Shown in pieces: positions 1-10,984 of a DNA stretch of 64,000 bases. Source of the DNA: Dasypus novemcinctus (lineage: Eukaryota > Chordata > Mammalia > Cingulata > Dasypodidae); the NCBI RefSeq assembly GCF_030445035.2, contig NC_080698.1:28179294-28243293 (forward strand), written 5' to 3'. The first letter of the stretch is position 1, and each line of letters opens with the position of its first letter. The notes under the pieces are model-generated. The model was not told the origin of the DNA. It worked only from the letters and a program-made list of their open reading frames with translations, and did no database searches. The position numbers and the translations under genes were made by a program.

Positions 1-81
1 TACACCCAGAGGAACAGACCAGCTTACAAACACAATGCAATATCTACTTTTGGAATACATAAACAATACCGAACTGCCACA
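1..81 (-). mobile_element. MaLR-like LTR, fragment cut by window edge
   Basis: This is the terminal part of the same LTR family seen complete at 404-892, 9682-10222, 40661-41182 and 62454-62926. It matches the end that reads, on the minus strand, TGTAGCAGTTTGATAT and onward; here the last bases are CTGCCACA. The rest lies outside the window. Confidence 0.7.
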
Positions 82-189
82 GTAGGTATTGGGTTTTGTT
101 TATCTTTGTATCACTAAGAGTAACAAAAACATTCCTAGTATGGTGTGGTTGCCTTTGGTACTGATCCTCAAATATTTCTGGCTTTCCTC

Positions 190-1048
190 CTTCTGAGAAC
201 TGTAGACTGGACTTCCCACCCTACTTGCAGTTGGAGGTGGCCACATGGCTTACTTTGACCAATGTATTGTGAATGAAAGTGATGTGTGTCTTTCCAGGTG
301 GAAACTTTAAAAAACAGTGCATAATTTATCATATGCTTGCTTTCCTCCTGACACGGTGAACAAGAACATTTGTGATGGTGGCTGCTCCATCAGTCTGAGT
401 CCCTGTATTAGTTAGCCAAAAGGGTGCTAATGCAAAATACCAGAAATCGCTTGGTTTTTATAGAGGTTATTTATTTGGGGTAGGAACTTACAGATATCAG
501 GCCATAAAGCATAAATTACTTCCCTTACCAAAGTCTATTTCATGTGTTGGAGCAAGATGGCTGCTGACATCTGCCAGGGTTCAGGATTCCTGGGTTCCTC
601 TCTTCCCAGGTCTTCTTCTCTCTGGGTTTAGGGTTCCTCTATTCCCAGGGTTTCAGCTTCAGCATCAAACTCCAGCATGAAAACTCCAACATTAAGAACC
701 TCAACTCTTTCCTTTGCCATGCCTTTCATCTGTGAGTCCCAACCCTTTAGTGGCACAAGAGGTTTACATAATTACTTAATCAAGTAAACCTATGAATCCA
801 ATGTAATCTAATATGCCCAGAGGAAAAGATCAGTTTACAAACATAATCCAATATTTCTTTTTGGAATTCATCAATAATATCAAACTGCTATAGCCCCCAA
901 GTGACTGCAAAGACCCCAGGCACTGTTCGCCTATGTTGGACAGGAAGCATAAGTGAAAAATTAAATTTTGGTGACTTAGGCTATGGAAAGTATGGGGTTG
1001 TTTGCAACAGCAACATAACTTAGCCATTCCTAACTGACATACACATGA
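190..1048. mobile_element. Old LTR-like repeat, split by a younger LTR
   Basis: The two halves (about 190-403 and 898-1048) resemble one continuous ancient mammalian LTR: a part with GGTGGCCACATGGCT, then a part ending in a sequence like GGGGTTGTTTGCAACAGC and CTGACATACACA. The element at 404-892 interrupts it. The exact family is not assigned, and the outer limits are approximate. Confidence 0.5.
404..892 (-). mobile_element. MaLR-like solo LTR
   Basis: Full-length copy of a repeat that recurs in this window. On the + strand it starts TGTATTAGTTAGCC and ends AACTGCTATA, the inverse of the TG...CA ends expected of an LTR. The flanks GTCCC and GCCCC are a 5-bp duplication with one mismatch. 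No internal retroviral or MaLR coding sequence is attached, so it is a solo LTR. Assignment to an ERVL/MaLR type rests on the 5-bp duplication and on terminal similarity to MLT1. Confidence 0.65.
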
Positions 1049-2025
1049 TGGTTTTAGAGTCACAGACACTTACATTCAGAGTGTGGTTTTGGCTCCTCTT
1101 CTCTCCCCCTTAGAAAAGCTAGAGATCATTGATAATGAGCCTATGCCAAGATATTGAGAACTTCTAGGAAGATAGCTACATCAGGTAAAACTGGGCTAGT
1201 TTGTTTCTGAAGCCTGTTTATCTTGATAATAATGATAATCTACTTCCTAAAGAGTTATTTTCACTCTTTTCCCCCAGAGTACAAAGTTCCTGTGCATGAT
1301 GGAGACATAGGCACAAGTTAGGACCATCTGTTCTCTACCAAAGAGGTCCTAAGAAGTGGTTGGAAAAAAATAAGCCAAGTATTTGACCTGATGCCGGATC
1401 AGTTAAAGTCTGGTGTTTCTCCATGGATTATGATAAACTGAGTTAATCAAGCTTACTGCATTTAAGCAAACACATTCCTTTCTTAGGCACTGAACTGAAT
1501 ATGTAAGAGAGCAGCATTTAAGACATCTGTTCCTTAAGATTCTTCTGTAGCCTTTTGTTACAACTTAATGACTATTTTCATTTTAGTTCTAGACACATAG
1601 AAAACATTCAGTCACAATGATGAAAAGGTTCAACGTCTCTATCATATTAACCTGCTGTCTTTGACATTTAAGCCCAGTAAAGTTGCTAGTCTCCAAAGAT
1701 GGCCACCAATGTTTCATTAGTCCCATGATTGTGTAGGCTCTCTTCCATGTTGAATCTTACTCACTTCACAAGGTGACTCCACTGCAGTCAATTTAAGATG
1801 ATTGTTTACCTTAAAATTTTCCCTTTACAATTTTTCCTTTCAAGGTATTATTCATTTGAGTCTTTTAAAAAAATTTGAGATTCTCTCCATTTTTATTAAT
1901 ATTACACTTGATGGAGAAACAGGGAGGAAAGAGGAGAAAAAAGTAAAAGTGAGGCCATTATGCAATTTATGCTGGCCTAAGGGTTGGAAAGCTTTGCAAA
2001 TTCACTCATGTATTCATCCATCTAT
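1049..2025. other. Intergenic sequence, nothing recognised
   Basis: AT-rich sequence without a convincing open frame, splice structure, RNA gene or recognisable repeat. Confidence 0.5.
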
Positions 2026-2497
2026 TGTATTAATTTGTTATTGTAGCTGTTACAAATTACCAGGAACTTAAAGGCTTAAAACAACAAAAATTTATTATCT
2101 CACAGTTCTAGAAGAAAGAAGTCCTAAAACCAAGGTGTTGGCAGGGCTGCCTTCCTTACGCAGGCTCTAGAAGAAAATGTCTCCTTGTCTTTTCCACTTC
2201 TAGAGGCCACATCCATGCCTTGGCTCATTATCCTTTACTCCATCTTCAAGCATGTCACTCAAGCTCTGCTTCCACTGTCACATCTCCTTTTTCTAAATTT
2301 GACCCCTTGCCTTCTTCCTATAAGGACCCACGTGATTACATTGTGCCTACCAGGATAATCCAGTGTAATTTCTTTATCTCAAAATCTTTAATTTAATCTC
2401 TTCTGCAAAACCCCTTTGCCATATACAGTAACATATTCATAGGTTCTAGATATTAGTGCATAGACATTTTTAAGGAATCATCATTTTGTCTACCACA
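2026..2497 (-). mobile_element. MLT1-like LTR
   Basis: It begins TGTATTAATTTG, carries an MLT1-like GGCTTAAAACAACA block and a CTCACAGTTCTAGAAG block, then CCTATAAGGACCCACGTGAT, and ends CTACCACA. This is the arrangement of MLT1 (ERVL-MaLR) LTRs read from the minus strand. The flanks TCTAT and TCCAT agree at four of five positions. Confidence 0.65.
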
Positions 2498-2599
2498 TCC
2501 ATTCACACATTCAATATATTCACTCATGCAATTTGTTATATAAACATTTATTGAGCACTAACATAAGTCGGACAATGAACTAGTTGATGGAAACATAAA

Positions 2600-2870
2600 G
2601 TGGAAAAAGAACCGATTAGATGTACCCAGGGCAACATCCATAGACCTTAAAAACATAGTGCTGAGGGAAAAAGTAAGAAACAGAATGAGATCCATAGTGC
2701 AGTACCATTTATATACCTTACAAATAAGGACACATAAAACATTAATACATAATTTACCAGAACAGATACATATATAAGATTCCATATCAAACTCATTCTA
2801 AAGGTGTTTATAAAGTAGAAGAGGATGGAAGTGGGTAATAGGGATTAGAGGAAATAAGTACATATATAAT
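2600..2870 (+). mobile_element. L1M-type LINE 3' end fragment
   Basis: The order of short blocks (ending of ORF2, then AGTACCATTTATATACCTTAC) resembles old mammalian L1 3' ends. It is diverged and the boundaries are approximate. Confidence 0.4.
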
Positions 2871-3084
2871 ATAAGAGATGGGGCCTATGGACCAATAACA
2901 GTATTGTGTTATGAACTGAGAGTATGGTTAACTCAACTGTGTGCAATGGAGATTTAAAAGGAAGATAAATAGAATATATTCTTGCATACTAAACTTAGTA
3001 ATTTTATATAAACTGTAATAGAGCTATGCACAAAATGGGAAACAGCACAGAGAAGCAGAGAACAGAAAGGAGCATGTTGCAGAA

Positions 3085-3304
3085 GAGTGGTTCTCAGCCT
3101 GAGACAATTCTCCCCTTCCTCCCCACCCAGGGACATATGGCAATGTCAAGGGACATATTTGGGTGTCACAACTGGGGGAGAGAGGTGTGCTATTGGCATC
3201 AATTGGGTAGAGGCCAGGGATGCTGGTAAGCATCACAGGGCAGGTCCCTCAAAAAAGAATTATCTGACCAAACCTGTCATTTGTGCTGAGATTGGGAAAT
3301 CCTG
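3085..3304 (+). mobile_element. hAT-type nonautonomous DNA transposon
   Basis: It starts GTGGTTCTCAGCCTG and ends with an approximate inverse, GATTGGGAAATCCTG. Inside are the blocks GGGACATATGGCAATGTC and GGTGTCACAACTGGGG, typical of an old Charlie-type (hAT) element common in placental genomes. The subfamily is not named with confidence. Confidence 0.55.
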
Positions 3305-3409
3305 TGGTAGAATAACCAGAAATAAAGATTATATGTATCCCTAAAATTATTGTGGTATATTGATAGATTTGCTTTATAAATATTTGGTTATTTGGGGGAT
3401 TAAGATGCC

Positions 3410-4278
3410 TCTCCTGCCACTTATACTGAACCTGTGGTTGGCGCTAGGGTTGGTTTATACTCAGTGAACTTGAACCTCTGGACTGTCCATGTGCCAGCTG
3501 GGCCCTGAGCCTCAACAGAGTTGCAACTCCTACTCTCTGGTTTGTTGGGCTTACCCAGGTCAGCTAACAGGGAGATGAAGATGCTCAACCACCACACCAG
3601 GGAACCAAGGGTACCTACAGCTACAAGCAGAATTGCATTCATTATCCATGTGGAATCTAAGCCCCCTCTTGATATAGAGGTGGAGTGGACATCATCATCC
3701 CAGAGTCCACAGAATGTAATGAAGGAATAAAATATGGATTAGAGTGGACTTACTGATATTCTACTATAAAGCTATTGCAACTAGAAATAGAAGAAACTGT
3801 AGCATTGATGTAGAGAAAGTTGCCACAGTAGTTGCTGAAGGCAGGGAGAGGGAAGAAGAGATGTGATGTGGGGGTATTTTTGGGACTTGGAGTTGTCCTA
3901 AACGACATTGCAGGGTCAGATGCTGGACTTTATATATCCTGCCATAACCAACTGAACGTACTGGGGGAGAGTGTGAACTAGAGGGTAAACTATTATCCAT
4001 GTGGTGCAGCAGTGCCACAAAATGTGTTCACCGAGTGTGATGAGTGTGCCACAATGATGGGGGAGGTTGTTGGTGTGGGAGGATTGGGGTGGGGGGTTGG
4101 GGATATACAGGAACCTCTAATTAACATTTTTTGTGATGTATGTGTCTTCAAAAAAATACAATTTACAAAAATGATGGGGGTGGGGGTGCGGAGTGGGGTT
4201 ATATGGGAATCTCCTATGTTTTTTAATGTAATATTCTGTGTGATCTATTAACTTTAAAAAATATGTTAAAAAAATAAA
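3410..4278 (+). mobile_element. 5'-truncated L1, 3' UTR only
   Basis: About 870 bp of L1 3' UTR. It is homologous to 55790-56530 and, inverted, to 24650-25280; shared landmarks are the CCCTGAGCCTCAACAGAGTT block and G-rich tracts near the end. It ends in an A-rich tail. The 11-bp sequence ATTAAGATGCC flanks it at 3399-3409 and 4279-4289, a clear target-site duplication. Confidence 0.85.
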
Positions 4279-4289
4279 ATTAAGATGCC

Positions 4290-5060
4290 CTATACATTGG
4301 GAAAAAAAAGGTACAATCAACTCCTCATCCTTATGTACTTTATGCATGATGTGTTCAATGTACTTCTTTCTGAATACCTAATGTCTGTTCTGCATACATT
4401 CTAGTTCCTGTGTCTACACTCTGAAGACTACCAACCACTGACTTTTCATTTAGGCTTGTTAGTGATTTCAAGAGCTTTAAAAAAAAAGTTAACTGCATGC
4501 TTACAGTTCGAAAGACTGGACAATTATTGTTTAATTCCTTTAGTACATTGTTTAATTCAAACACAGAAGAATGTTTATGTTTCTCATATTTTGACAGTGG
4601 CTTTGGTGCTCATAATGATTCTAAGTATGAATATTATTGCACAAATTAAAACTTCAGTAGGCATATTCCATTCAGGCTTTCTAAACTTGTACAATAATAC
4701 AATCTTGCAGTAGAATAATACTGAAGCTTATTTAACTTAATTATATTAATGATTAATCACATATCCTTTAACCTTTTAAATATTTAATGGAAAGATAAAA
4801 ATACTAAATCACTGTACTTCTAAAACTATCAGTTTGTTCTGAAAAAGTTAAATCTCTTTAACCATGTGACTATTAGGTCCTAGCCTTTCCTTTTTTCCAT
4901 TTCTTGGGGCATAAAAAGTATCTCAAACCTATATCATTAGTATTCATGACAAATACTAGTTGACCATGTGTTTAACATAGCACTAGACATGTTTAATGGT
5001 GGGAAATCCTAAAACACCTCATTTTAATACTCTGTCTTAATTTCAGCAAACTTTATACAC
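4290..5060. other. Intergenic sequence, nothing recognised
   Basis: AT-rich. Short open frames here have no family resemblance that I can see. Confidence 0.5.
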
Positions 5061-5215
5061 TGTAATCAAGAGATAATGGGCTTTGGAGCCAAAGACCCCT
5101 ATATGACTATGGGCAAGTTATTTAAACTCTTCTCATTTGCATCATTAGTCTCATAAAATTAAATTAAAATGTGAAATTAAGTGAACTAAAGAAGGTAACA
5201 CATAGCTATTAATTT
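5061..5215 (+). mobile_element. MIR SINE
   Basis: The core blocks AATGGGCTTTGGAGCC, CTATGGGCAAGTTATTTAAAC and a CATTAGTCTCATAAAAT segment follow the MIR order. It is old and diverged. Confidence 0.65.
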
Positions 5216-5559
5216 CCTTTTTTTTTTTTTGTTCAAATCCTGAATTAAATCCTATCAATATAAAAATACAAAAAAGTCAATGTTTTACCTTCTGGCCAAG
5301 CCAAGACAAAGCATTTAGATAAGAATGTACTCAATTGCTTTTGCAAATATTTCTACAGTTTATTATCCATTGACAGCCAGCTTAAAATCCATACTAGCTG
5401 AACAGAATCCCTTATCTTAGCACTGTTTCTCTGAAATACTTATTTTATGCTAACTAGGTGATACCCTCTGGCTTTCTTTTTAGTTGGTTTCTTGTGAATA
5501 TGTTTTATCTTACCAATTGATTTTCAGCAAGGGTGTTAAGTAAGTGCAACAGAGAAAGT

Positions 5560-6600
5560 ATAGTCTCTTCAACTAATGGTTCTGGGAAAACTGGGTGTCA
5601 CATGCAAAACAATGAAGCTAGACCCCCCACATTACACCATATACAAAAATCAACTCAAAATGGATCAAGGACCTACATATAAGAGCTAAAACTATAAACC
5701 TCTTAGAAGATAAGATAGGGGAAACTATTCATGCCCTGGGATTCAGCAATAAGTTCTTATATGTGACACCATAACCACAAGCAACAAAAGAAACACAGAT
5801 AAATTTGATTTCATTAAATTAAAAACTTTTGTGCATCTAAGGAAATTATCAAGAAAGTCACATGTTAACCTACAGAATAGAAAAAAAAAGTAACCATATA
5901 ATAGATAAGGACTTCATCTGCAGAATATATAAAAACTTTTACCATGCAACAAGAAAAAAGACAACCCAATTAAAAAATGGGCAAAGAATTGAAAAGACAT
6001 TTCTCCAAAGAAGATATACAAATGGCCAATAAGCTCATGAAAGGATGCTCAACATCATTAGCCATTAAGGAAATGCAAATAAAAACCACAAGGAGATGCT
6101 ACTTTATACCCACAAGGATGGCTATTATTTTTAAAAAACAGAAAATAAGTGTTGGAGAGGATGTGGAGAAATTGGAACTCTAGTGTATTGTTGGTGGGAA
6201 TGTAAAATGGTGCCACCACTGTGGAGGGCAATATGGTAGTTTCTTAGGTTAAACATAGAATTACCGTATGACCTGACAATTCCATGTCTAGGTAGATACC
6301 CAGAGAAAGTGAAAATATGGTTTCAAACAGATACCTGTACACCAAATGTCTATAGCAGAATTATTCATACTAGCCAAAAAATGGAAATAAGCTAAGTGGC
6401 CATCAAAAAATGAACATATAATCAAAATGTGGTATATTAACGCAATAGAATATTATCCAGCCATAAGAAAGAAGTATGAGATATGCTGCAACATGGAAGA
6501 ACCTTGAAAACACTTTGCTCAGTGAAATAAGCAAGTTACACAAGAACAAATATTGTATGATATCACTTATATTGGGGGGGTGGAAAAGGGGTGTGTATTT
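5560..6600 (+). mobile_element. L1M ORF2 3' fragment
   Basis: The sequence follows the last third of L1 ORF2, from the ACTCAAAATGGATCAAGG block through GAAGATATACAAATGGCCAA to the AGCAAGTTACACAAGAAC block near the ORF end. Many stops and frameshifts break it. The segment 6323-6544 recurs almost identically at 8603-8826. Confidence 0.8.
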
Positions 6601-7667
6601 GGGAAATTTGTATCTATATATATAATCTCCACAGCATCTTGAAGTTAAGGATTGTGTGTGCACACGCCACTTTCAGGAATAGTTTTTCAGTGTCCTGCTC
6701 AGAATGCGGGGGAAACGGGGAAAAGATGGCAAAAAATATTTTTGAGGAATTGAATATTTCAGCCAGTAATTTCACAGTCTCTTCTAAATTCCAAACATTT
6801 AAAAGACAAATAAATACTTTTAATAACCCCCAGTTGATCAAATTCAGTGATTCATAAAAATGCAGACTTCTGGTTATTTCTCTGTTGAACCCTCATATCA
6901 CCTCAAAAGAAATAAAAATACAACCAAGTTCAGCAATGTCCAATCAGTAAACCTGATATTAATCTTTGTAGAATTCTGTATTAAAATAATCTAAATAAAA
7001 TTCAATATATAAGCTCTAGTGAAAAAAACTTTTAGTATCTGATGTCAAGTTTATATTAGAATAATCACTTTCATTGATTCATTTTAAGCATGAATCCTGG
7101 CAATACAAGTTTCCAATAGGAAAAATGTCACATTGAAGGTATCAAAAAGGTTGTAACTGTAGCCTGAGTGGGATAAATATATAAGAATGTCATTTGCTAA
7201 AAGGTAAGAGTTTCAGGTACTCTCTCTTTACTTTCATTATATATAGCTCTGGTCAATTTCACAGCCTCAACCAGTACTGAACAGGGAAATTGGAAAACTG
7301 CAGAATTGATTTGCAGAAGTGAAGTTCTATTTTCTCTTATACCTTCTTCATCAGAGTTGCTATCATTCTTGTGTAGTATGGTGTTATTATTGACAGTAGC
7401 CAGAGCAGAGCTGATAATTGCTGAAAGTCATTCTCTTAAAGTGGAAGCAGAAAAAAACCAAGGAGACAATGTTCTCATTTTTCAAATTTGCTGCTTTCAC
7501 AGTCCTTCATCCTTGCTGGAATTTAAATGTAGAGACTTTTCTATTTTCAGAGATAACTATGATTATACCAGTCCTCTTTGGTTTTGTTTTCTAGGTAATA
7601 AATATTTAACTAATTGATAAAGCTTCAAATGTCTAACTTGAAATAAATATAGATCCTTCTGATATTC
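6601..7667. other. Intergenic sequence, nothing recognised
   Basis: The longest open frame here (7306-7617, + strand, 103 codons) resembles no family I know and has biased, low-complexity composition. Confidence 0.45.
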
Positions 7668-7679
7668 TGGTTTGCTTTT

Positions 7680-8076
7680 TTAAAAAAGATTTATTTATTT
7701 AATTTTTATTTATTTCTCTCCCCTTCTCCCCCCTGCATGTTTTTCTGTGTCCACTTGCATTCTTGTCAGCGGCACTGGGAATCTTTGTCTCTTTTTTTGT
7801 TGTTGTGTCATCTCGCTGGGTCAGCTCTGTGTGCAGCTACACTCCTGGGCAGGCTGCATTTTTTTCCTGTGGGGTGGTTCTCCTTACAGGGCATATTCCT
7901 TGAGAGTGGGGCTCCCCTATGCAGGGGACACCCCTGCGTAGCATGGCACTCCTTGAGCGCATCGGCACTGCCCATGGGCCAGTTCACCACACTGGTCAGG
8001 AGGCCCTGGGTTTGAACCCTGGACCTCGTATATGGTAGATGGACGCTCTCTCAGTTGAGCCAAATCCACATCCCTA
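7680..8076 (-). mobile_element. DAS SINE (armadillo tRNA-Ala-derived)
   Basis: Reading the minus strand, a tRNA-like head with a B box (GGTTCAAACCC) is followed by the DAS body with CAAGGAGTGCCATGC, a purine-rich tract and an A/T tail. The 12-bp duplication TGGTTTGCTTTT flanks it at 7668-7679 and 8077-8088. Confidence 0.9.
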
Positions 8077-8088
8077 TGGTTTGCTTTT

Positions 8089-8587
8089 AAATTTTCAGTC
8101 TATGAGATTTTACTTTAATCTATTAATGAGAAAATTGCTTTGAAGGACTTAATACTCTAGGAGAAAATTCGTTTTACTTTTACTGCTGTCCTTCCAGATT
8201 TGCAGTAGGTCCTATTAAATTTAAAATTAGAGCTTTTTGAAAACAAAGCAGTAGCCTTTGACTATTGACTACCAACCTTTAAATAGAATCTCCTTTGTAT
8301 TCTTAAAGATCATTGAGAACAAACAGTTGCATGATGATTGACTCAATTTTGAGATTCTCTTACTTATTCTATGGTTTATAAAAATGCATTTCTAATAATG
8401 ATGAAATCTTTACTATGTAACTACAGCTGCTTAGCAGAATGGTGGCAACCTTGTAATGAAAAATCTTATTTTTTTCCTATTTAGATTTAGACTGGTTTTT
8501 GTACTTTGTCTTCTACAACTTCCCCCCACCCCAAGTTTAGAGATCTTTGTGTGTCAGAGAATCATAAAACTTTCTTTTAATTAATCG
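8089..8587. other. Intergenic sequence, nothing recognised
   Basis: No repeat, gene or RNA recognised. Confidence 0.45.
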
Positions 8588-8602
8588 AACAATATTATTG
8601 TT

Positions 8603-8826
8603 TCAAACAGATACTTGTACACCAATGTCTATAGCAGAATTATTCACACTAGCCAAAAAATGGAAATAAGCTAAGTGGCCATCAAAAAATGAACATATAA
8701 TCAAAAAGTGGTATATTAACACAATAGAATATTATCCAGCCATAAGAAAGAAAGAAGTATGAGATATGCTGCAACATGGAAGAACTTGAAAACACTTTCC
8801 TCAGTGAAATAAGCAAGTTACACAAG
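8603..8826 (+). repeat. Second copy of internal L1 sequence
   Basis: This 224-bp segment is about 96% identical by eye to 6323-6544. It covers only the end of ORF2, with no 3' UTR and no poly(A). The 15-bp sequence AACAATATTATTGTT lies on both sides (8588-8602 and 8827-8841). Removing the segment leaves a near-perfect palindrome of 17-bp arms around one base. Confidence 0.85.
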
Positions 8827-8841
8827 AACAATATTATTGTT

Positions 8842-9639
8842 CGATTAATTAGGTTTATTAATTAGGTGATAACTGAATGAAAGAGAAAATCAGTTTTCAG
8901 GCCCAAATTTAAGTCCTAATAGATAGGTGACTATGAAACAAAAACATAACACCAGCAAACACAAAACCCTATCTTAAAAGATTTGATAAGGTGGCCAGAT
9001 AGAACACCCAATTAAATTTCAATTTCAGAAAAACAGCAAATAATAATTTAGTTTACGTATGCATCAAATATTGCATGTCTTATATTTTTATTTGCTGAAT
9101 CTGCCAACCTTAAGGATTGATGTCATTTTTTTCTTAATACCATAAATATTGTGAGTGAAAAACCCCACTATTTTCACAAATTAGAAAGTAAATCCTTGGG
9201 CTAATGGGATTATAAGACTTCAAGCTCTCAGTTTTTCACCAGATCTAGGAACAGATCTGATTAGTTTCTTATTACTCTTTCTTTCTTTCTATCTCTCTGT
9301 TTCTCAATCAGAATTAAAATTCCAAATTCCTTTATCAAGAAGTTCAACTGTTAGATCTTTCAATGGCAGAAAATTTATGCACATTGGCTAACTATATCTC
9401 TACTAAATATTCCTTTCCATTAACTGCTAACAATAATCCCTTACATTTTGAGGTCTAGAAATAGTGCTCCCAATGTTAGCTTGTTTGCATCTTATATTTC
9501 TTTGTAAAATATTAAGTATCTGTAATGTGCCAAGCATTTTGTTAGATGTTAGAAACACAAGATGGTTAAATCAAAATATTTCATTAGTCCAATTTCTGTC
9601 CTCTTTCAAAAAGGCTTGCAGTCTATGAGGCAGACAGAA
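8842..9639. other. Intergenic sequence, nothing recognised
   Basis: AT-rich; no supportable feature. Confidence 0.45.
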
Positions 9640-10320
9640 TAGGGATTATTATTCTCATTACAGGTGAAGGATCCAAGTGCTTGTAGCAGTTTGATATTTA
9701 TGAATTCCAAAAATAAGGATTATGTTTGTAAACTCTTACTCTGGGTGTGATACCATTTGATTGTATTAGATTCAGCTGCAATGTCTTTGATTAAATTATG
9801 TTAAGATTAGGGCTTTGATTCGACCACATGATAGGGCTTAACTCATTTTAAGTCCCTGCTCCCTTGGTTGGCTATATAAATGGACACTCACTCAAAAAGG
9901 CACACAGAAAAGATGCTCAGAAAGGAGAAGTCTCAAACAGCTAAAGCCCCAGGAAGAGAGAGGAGCCCTATGTCAGCCTACAGCTGAGCTGGGAAGAAGC
10001 TGGGCCCACAGAGCCTTAAGAGGAAGAAGGAAGGAGAGACCACACAGGGAACGCCTGCCATTTTGCTTCAATCCATGGCAAAAGGCTCGAGTGAGAAAAC
10101 AACCTTGAGTTGGACTCTTTAGGGCCATGTAACTGTAAGCTTTTACCCCAACTAAATACCCTTTATAAAACCCAACAGATTTCTGGTACTTTGCATCAGC
10201 ACCTCTTTGGCTGACTAATACAGTGCTGCATAGGTGGAGTGTCTTATCTAAGATCCCACACATAATAAGTAAAAAGCCAAGGCTTCAATAAGCTCTGTGG
10301 CTCAAGACCCAGCATACTCT
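9640..10320 (-). mobile_element. MIR SINE split by an LTR
   Basis: The left part (9640-9681) and the right part (10223-10320) join into an inverted MIR core: a CTCATTACAGGTGAAGGATC block, then TCTAAGATCCCACACATAATAAG. The LTR at 9682-10222 separates them. Confidence 0.5.
9682..10222 (+). mobile_element. MaLR-like solo LTR
   Basis: It begins TGTAGCAGTTTGATATT and ends TTGGCTGACTAATACA, with the 5-bp duplication GTGCT at 9677-9681 and 10223-10227. At 541 bp it is the longest copy in the window. It carries a segment (TAAATTATGTTAAGATTAGG and onward) absent from the 62454 copy. Confidence 0.75.
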
Positions 10321-10329
10321 CTGATATTC

Positions 10330-10980
10330 TTTAAAGAAAACCCCAAGACTACTTAGTATTCAAAACCCTCTGTTTTCCAGGAGCAAAAAGGAAGGCATCC
10401 TGACTCCCTCTATATTCATGTGGTTTTATTTATTTATTATTTTTTTAATGAATAGATTTTATTTCTCATGGGCATACGATTCCCAACCAGCATGGCTATA
10501 TAGGCCAGTACTCGATTAAAAATGACCTCATTTCCCCCAGTTTTATAGTTTGATGCATAGGCAGTGTGGAACAGGTGTTCTGGGTGTGTGAGAAAAGCAA
10601 GACACGAGTGGGAGTTAAAGATCCTGAGCAGCCATTGTTACCAAACCAAATTAATCTGTGGAAACCCGAACACCCGGCCAAGGCGATGCTAGTTGAGTAT
10701 CACAGGTGACTCACCAGAGATGACTTGCTCTTGGGCCTCCTGTTATTTTTCTTCAGGGTGGGGTGTCAGATTTCCTTAACAATTTTGGACAGCAGCCCCC
10801 GTGTCCATTTCCAATTTTTTTCGGGTTTCATAGGGCTCTTGCAGAGCACGGTTTCATATTGGAAGTTAGTCATTGGCAGGAAGTTTGGGGAATGAACAAG
10901 GTAAAACCTGAGCCCAAGGCCAAGACAGAGGCCTAAAACGGGTACATTACACTTCAAGATCTTTCTCTGCCCCAGCCTCT
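10330..10980. other. Upstream flank of KBTBD8
   Basis: AT-rich up to about 10480, then mixed. No repeat or exon recognised. Confidence 0.4.
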
Positions 10981-10984
10981 CAGA

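Noticed and set aside
7306-7617. 103-codon frame as a small gene
   Set aside because: Biased composition, no family resemblance and no promoter or splice evidence.
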